Assembly (NCBI GenBank): GCA_938039765.1
Contig: CALHTV010000234.1
Span: forward strand, 1-9,103
DNA length: 9,103 nt
Reading direction: 5' to 3'
From: an uncultured Dictyoglomus sp.
GTDB lineage: Bacteria > Dictyoglomota > Dictyoglomia > Dictyoglomales > Dictyoglomaceae
In this document: in pieces, positions 6,254 to 9,103 of the stretch
Position numbering within the stretch: the stretch's first letter is position 1
How the letters are laid out: each line of letters opens with the position of its first letter
Notes under the pieces: model-generated
The model's input: only the letters and a program-made list of their open reading frames with translations
What the model was told of the DNA's origin: nothing
The model's database searches: none
Position numbers and translations under genes: made by a program

Positions 6254-7334
6254 TAAGTTAGAAGAGATTGAAAAAAGATTTGATGAAATAGAAAATTTGC
6301 TTGGAAAGCAAGAGATAATTTCTGATTTTAATAAATATCAGTCTCTCTTAAAAGAGAGAGCAAAAATAGAGGAGATTGTTGAAAGGTTTAGAGAGTATAA
6401 GAGAATGGTAAAAGAGAAAGAGGATTTAGAGACTATACTTAGAGAGGAAAGGGATGAGGAGTTAAAATTGTTAGCAGAAAGTGAATTAGAAACTCTTAAT
6501 GAAAGACTTGAAAAAATAGAATTTGAACTAAAGTCTCTGTTACTTCCTAAAGATCCTAATGATGAAAAGAATATCATTATGGAGATAAGGGCTGGTACTG
6601 GTGGGGAAGAGGCAGCTCTCTTTGCTGCAGATCTTTTTAGAATGTATTTAGGTTATGCTCAAAAAAAAGGGTGGAAGGTGGAAATTGTTAGTTCGAACCC
6701 TACAGGACTCGGAGGTTATAAAGAAATAATTTTTATTGTAGAAGGAAAAGGAGCATATAGTAGATTAAAGTTTGAAAGTGGAGTTCATAGAGTTCAAAGA
6801 GTTCCAATAACAGAATCAAGTGGTAGAATTCATACCTCTACTGCTACTGTTGCTGTTCTTCCTGAAATGGAGGAGATAGAAATTGAGATTGATCCTAAGG
6901 ATCTTAAAATTGAGACTTTTAGATCAGGTGGAGCTGGTGGTCAACATGTTAACAAAACTGAGTCAGGAGTAAGAATTACACATATTCCTTCTGGTATTGT
7001 AGTTCAATGCCAAGATGAGAGATCTCAACATCAGAACCGAGAAAAGGCTATGAAAGTACTAAGGGCGAGATTGTACGAATATTATCAACGAGAGAAAGAG
7101 AATGAAATTGCTTCTCAGAGAAGGGCACAAGTAGGTACAGGTGAGAGAAGCGAAAAGATAAGAACATATAATTTCCCTCAAAGAAGGGTTACTGATCATA
7201 GGATAAATTACTCTTCTTTCCAACTAGAGGAAGTTTTAGCAGGAGAACTTGATGAGTTTATTGATAGGTTGATTCTCGCTGAGAAAGAGGAACAAATAAA
7301 GAAACTCTTTGAAGAAGTTGGGGCAACCTCTTAA
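6231..7334 (+). CDS. prfA: Peptide chain release factor 1 (RF1)
   Basis: RF1 reads UAA and UAG in the ribosomal A site and triggers peptide release. The 367-residue protein has an N-terminal helical domain (1-105) and a PCRF region with [15 protein letters not shown] (118-132). The stop-codon recognition PxT motif is Pro192-Ile193-Thr194 in [14 protein letters not shown], which marks RF1 rather than RF2 (SPF). The catalytic GGQ is at 236-238 within [19 protein letters not shown]. Codon-recognition domain 2 continues to HRINYSS. No programmed frameshift is present, as expected since that belongs to prfB. The start is ATG 6231, overlapping the upstream gene by 23 bases. The prmC gene, whose product methylates Gln238, overlaps its 3' end. 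Confidence 0.97.
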   Translation: MIQKLVIDKLEEIEKRFDEIENLLGKQEIISDFNKYQSLLKERAKIEEIVERFREYKRMVKEKEDLETILREERDEELKLLAESELETLNERLEKIEFELKSLLLPKDPNDEKNIIMEIRAGTGGEEAALFAADLFRMYLGYAQKKGWKVEIVSSNPTGLGGYKEIIFIVEGKGAYSRLKFESGVHRVQRVPITESSGRIHTSTATVAVLPEMEEIEIEIDPKDLKIETFRSGGAGGQHVNKTESGVRITHIPSGIVVQCQDERSQHQNREKAMKVLRARLYEYYQREKENEIASQRRAQVGTGERSEKIRTYNFPQRRVTDHRINYSSFQLEEVLAGELDEFIDRLILAEKEEQIKKLFEEVGATS

Positions 7335-8163
7335 CAAGGTATTAAGTTGGTTAGAAAAGGAACTAAAAGACGTAAATCCAGAAGCCTGTAGGTTAGAGGC
7401 CGAGTTATTAATTGCCTTTGTGTTAGGTAGAGAAAGGGCTTTTATTTATACAGTAGATTATTTATCAGAAGAAGAAATAAGAAAACTCAAATTTTTTCTT
7501 AGTTTAAGGAGAAAGAAAGTTCCTCTTGCTTATATCATTGGTAAGAAATATTTTTATGATCTAGAATTGATAGTAAAAAGAGGAATATTAGTTCCTAGAG
7601 AAGAGACAGAGATATTAGTCGAGGTGGTCAAAAGTACTATTGAGAAAGGTAATATTAAGGAAATAGTAGAGGTAGGAGTTGGGAGTGGTAATATTTCTAT
7701 AAGTATTGCTCGTCAGTTTGAGAATATAAAGATTTATGCCTGTGATGTTTCTCCTATAGCTTTAGAGGTTGCTCAAAAAAATGCTAAAAAACATGGAGTT
7801 TTTAACAGAATTCAATTCTTTTTAGGTCCCTTTATTTATCCTGTTCTTCATCGAGGTTTGAGTTTTGATTTAGTGGTTAGTAATCCTCCTTATATTGCTT
7901 CATGGGAAGTACCCTATTTACAGGATGAAGTTAAAAAAGAACCGTGGAGAGCTTTCTATGGTGGATGGGATGGATGTGAATTTTATAGAGAATTTTTCAA
8001 ACTGTTAAAAGATAAAAAAAAGGGTATGGTGGTGCTTGAAATTTCTCCTTTTATCTATGAGAGAGTTTTAACTTTACTTAAAAGATCTTTTGATAATCTA
8101 GTAGTAGAGTCTTTTAAGGATTATTTAGGATATAATAGGGTGATAAAGATAAAATGGCACTAA
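7309..8163 (+). CDS. prmC: Release factor glutamine methyltransferase PrmC (HemK)
   Basis: PrmC uses S-adenosylmethionine to N5-methylate the GGQ glutamine of release factors, raising termination efficiency. The 284-residue protein has the helical N-terminal substrate domain (1-80) with [12 protein letters not shown] (72-83), then a Rossmann methyltransferase domain: VPREETE (95-101), SAM motif [11 protein letters not shown] (121-130), acidic [11 protein letters not shown] (145-155) and the NPPY catalytic motif (192-195) in VVSNPPYIA. The family norm PRPETE reads PREETE here. The start is uncertain: TTG at 7309 gives a 26-base overlap with prfA, a second in-frame TTG lies at 7318, and neither has a clear SD, so expression probably depends on coupling to prfA. 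An A8-GGG run crosses codons 236-239. The stop overlaps the next gene by 10 bases. Confidence 0.95.
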   Translation: MKKLGQPLNKVLSWLEKELKDVNPEACRLEAELLIAFVLGRERAFIYTVDYLSEEEIRKLKFFLSLRRKKVPLAYIIGKKYFYDLELIVKRGILVPREETEILVEVVKSTIEKGNIKEIVEVGVGSGNISISIARQFENIKIYACDVSPIALEVAQKNAKKHGVFNRIQFFLGPFIYPVLHRGLSFDLVVSNPPYIASWEVPYLQDEVKKEPWRAFYGGWDGCEFYREFFKLLKDKKKGMVVLEISPFIYERVLTLLKRSFDNLVVESFKDYLGYNRVIKIKWH

Positions 8164-9103
8164 TAGTTAAATTGGATAAAGAGAATCCCGATATAAATGT
8201 TTTAAGAAGGGCTTCTAAAATCTTAGAGGAGGGAGGGCTTGTTGCTTTTCCTACGGAAACAGTCTATGGACTTGGAGCTGACGCTTTAAATCCAGAGGCA
8301 GTTAAAAAGATCTTTATAGTCAAGGGGAGACCTCCTGATAATCCAATTATTGTGCATATAGGAAAAAAAGAACAAGTATATAGCTTAGTTGAGTATGTTC
8401 CTCCAATAGCAGAAAAGTTAATGGAAAGATTTTGGCCTGGTCCTTTAACTTTAATATTTTATAAATCAAATCTTGTTAATGACATAGTCACAGCAGGAAG
8501 TCCAAAGGTAGGAATAAGACAGCCTCAAAATAATATTGCATTAAGTCTTTTAGAGATTTTTGGAAAACCTATAGCAGCGCCTTCTGCTAATGCGTCAGGA
8601 AGACCTAGTCCTACTCGAGCAGAGCATGTTTTAGAAGATATAGGGGATAGAATTGATATGATAATAGACGGGGGAGAAGTAAGCTGGGGTGTGGAGTCTA
8701 CTGTACTTGATATTACTTTAGATCCCCCAGTGGTTTATAGGCCTGGAGCTTGTACTAGAGAAGAGATTGAAGAAGTTATAGGTAAAAAAATACTTCTATG
8801 GAACAAGAAATTTTCTAAAGATATTCCATCTCCAGGATTAAAGTATAGACATTATGCTCCAGATGTTCCTCTTTATATTATTGAAGAGTTTAATGAAATA
8901 TGGCAAAATAAAATAAGTAATTGGTTTAAAGAAGGAAAAAGAATAGGAGCTTTAGTTTCCAAAGAGTACGAACATAGATATCCTAAAGAGATTAAAAAAT
9001 ATGTGGTAGGAAGTAGGGAAAACTTGACAGAAGTGGCTTTAAATTTATTTTATTATTTAAGAAAACTTGAAAAAGAGGTAGATATAATAATTTCTGAATC
9101 TTT
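8154..9103 (+). CDS. sua5: Threonylcarbamoyl-AMP synthase (Sua5/YwlC), 3' end cut by window
   Basis: This frame runs open from ATG 8154 to the window end: 316 full codons plus two bases, with no stop. It makes threonylcarbamoyl-AMP from threonine, bicarbonate and ATP, the first step of t6A at position 37 of ANN-decoding tRNAs. The YrdC-like catalytic domain (about 12-200) shows FPTETVYGLGADA (32-44), KGRPPDNP (57-64), FWPGPLTLI (93-101), APSANASGRPSPT (142-154) and VESTVLD (180-186). The linker SPGLKYRHYAPD (226-237) and the following Sua5 domain make it the two-domain Sua5/YwlC type, not the short TsaC. About 30 residues should be missing, judged by family length. Start: an AGGGTGA SD-like stretch (8137-8143) precedes the ATG by 10 bases, inside the prmC tail. 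Confidence 0.95.
   Translation, partial: MALIVKLDKENPDINVLRRASKILEEGGLVAFPTETVYGLGADALNPEAVKKIFIVKGRPPDNPIIVHIGKKEQVYSLVEYVPPIAEKLMERFWPGPLTLIFYKSNLVNDIVTAGSPKVGIRQPQNNIALSLLEIFGKPIAAPSANASGRPSPTRAEHVLEDIGDRIDMIIDGGEVSWGVESTVLDITLDPPVVYRPGACTREEIEEVIGKKILLWNKKFSKDIPSPGLKYRHYAPDVPLYIIEEFNEIWQNKISNWFKEGKRIGALVSKEYEHRYPKEIKKYVVGSRENLTEVALNLFYYLRKLEKEVDIIISES

Noticed and set aside
6338..6577. 79-codon minus-strand open frame in prfA
   Set aside because: Its Ser-rich product is the complement of the Glu/Lys-rich helical domain of RF1; typical shadow.
9024..9051. TTGACA with TATTTT 16 bases on, inside sua5, as a promoter for a downstream gene
   Set aside because: The -10 matches only 4 of 6 in very AT-rich coding DNA, and the downstream gene is outside the window, so it cannot be judged.

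Overview
The window is a gene-dense, AT-rich bacterial chromosome segment with every gene on the + strand. Arginine is written mostly as AGA/AGG, proteins are rich in Lys/Glu/Ile, Shine-Dalgarno (SD) sequences are strong (AAGGAGGTGA type), and TTG/GTG starts are common. With the gene content (SpoVS, RNase Y, YmdB, ThyX, DUF1385/YqhQ) this suggests an anaerobic thermophile near the Firmicutes/Thermotogae/Dictyoglomi. A Dictyoglomus-like organism is my best guess, from general resemblance only.

Layout. A first run of co-directional genes (1-3795) holds the 3' end of an RseP-type site-2 protease, ispG (isoprenoid synthesis), rny (RNase Y), ymdB (metallophosphoesterase) and spoVS. They overlap or are separated by a few bases, so they look like one transcription unit, closed by a perfect 12-bp hairpin at 3825-3852. 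A TG-extended perfect -10 box (3865-3870) begins only 12 bases after that hairpin and should start a second unit: rpmE (ribosomal protein L31), thyX, tdk, a DUF1385 membrane protein, prfA (release factor 1), prmC (which methylates the release factor) and a sua5/ywlC gene cut by the window edge.

How the genes work together. The first unit links envelope proteolysis and isoprenoid supply to an RNA-decay/developmental trio (RNase Y, YmdB, SpoVS) that is also clustered in Bacillus. The second is a translation and nucleotide module: L31 in the ribosome, de novo (ThyX) and salvage (Tdk) routes to dTMP, termination (RF1), methylation of the RF1 GGQ glutamine (PrmC) and the first step of tRNA t6A37 formation (Sua5). 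DUF1385 is the one conserved gene here without an established function.

These are mostly ordinary housekeeping genes. I found no mobile element, CRISPR array, RNA gene or clearly new system. The points most worth checking are a probable non-canonical ATT start for RNase Y, the compact terminator/promoter junction, a corrected spoVS start, variation next to the IspG iron-sulfur cysteines, and the uncharacterised DUF1385 protein.
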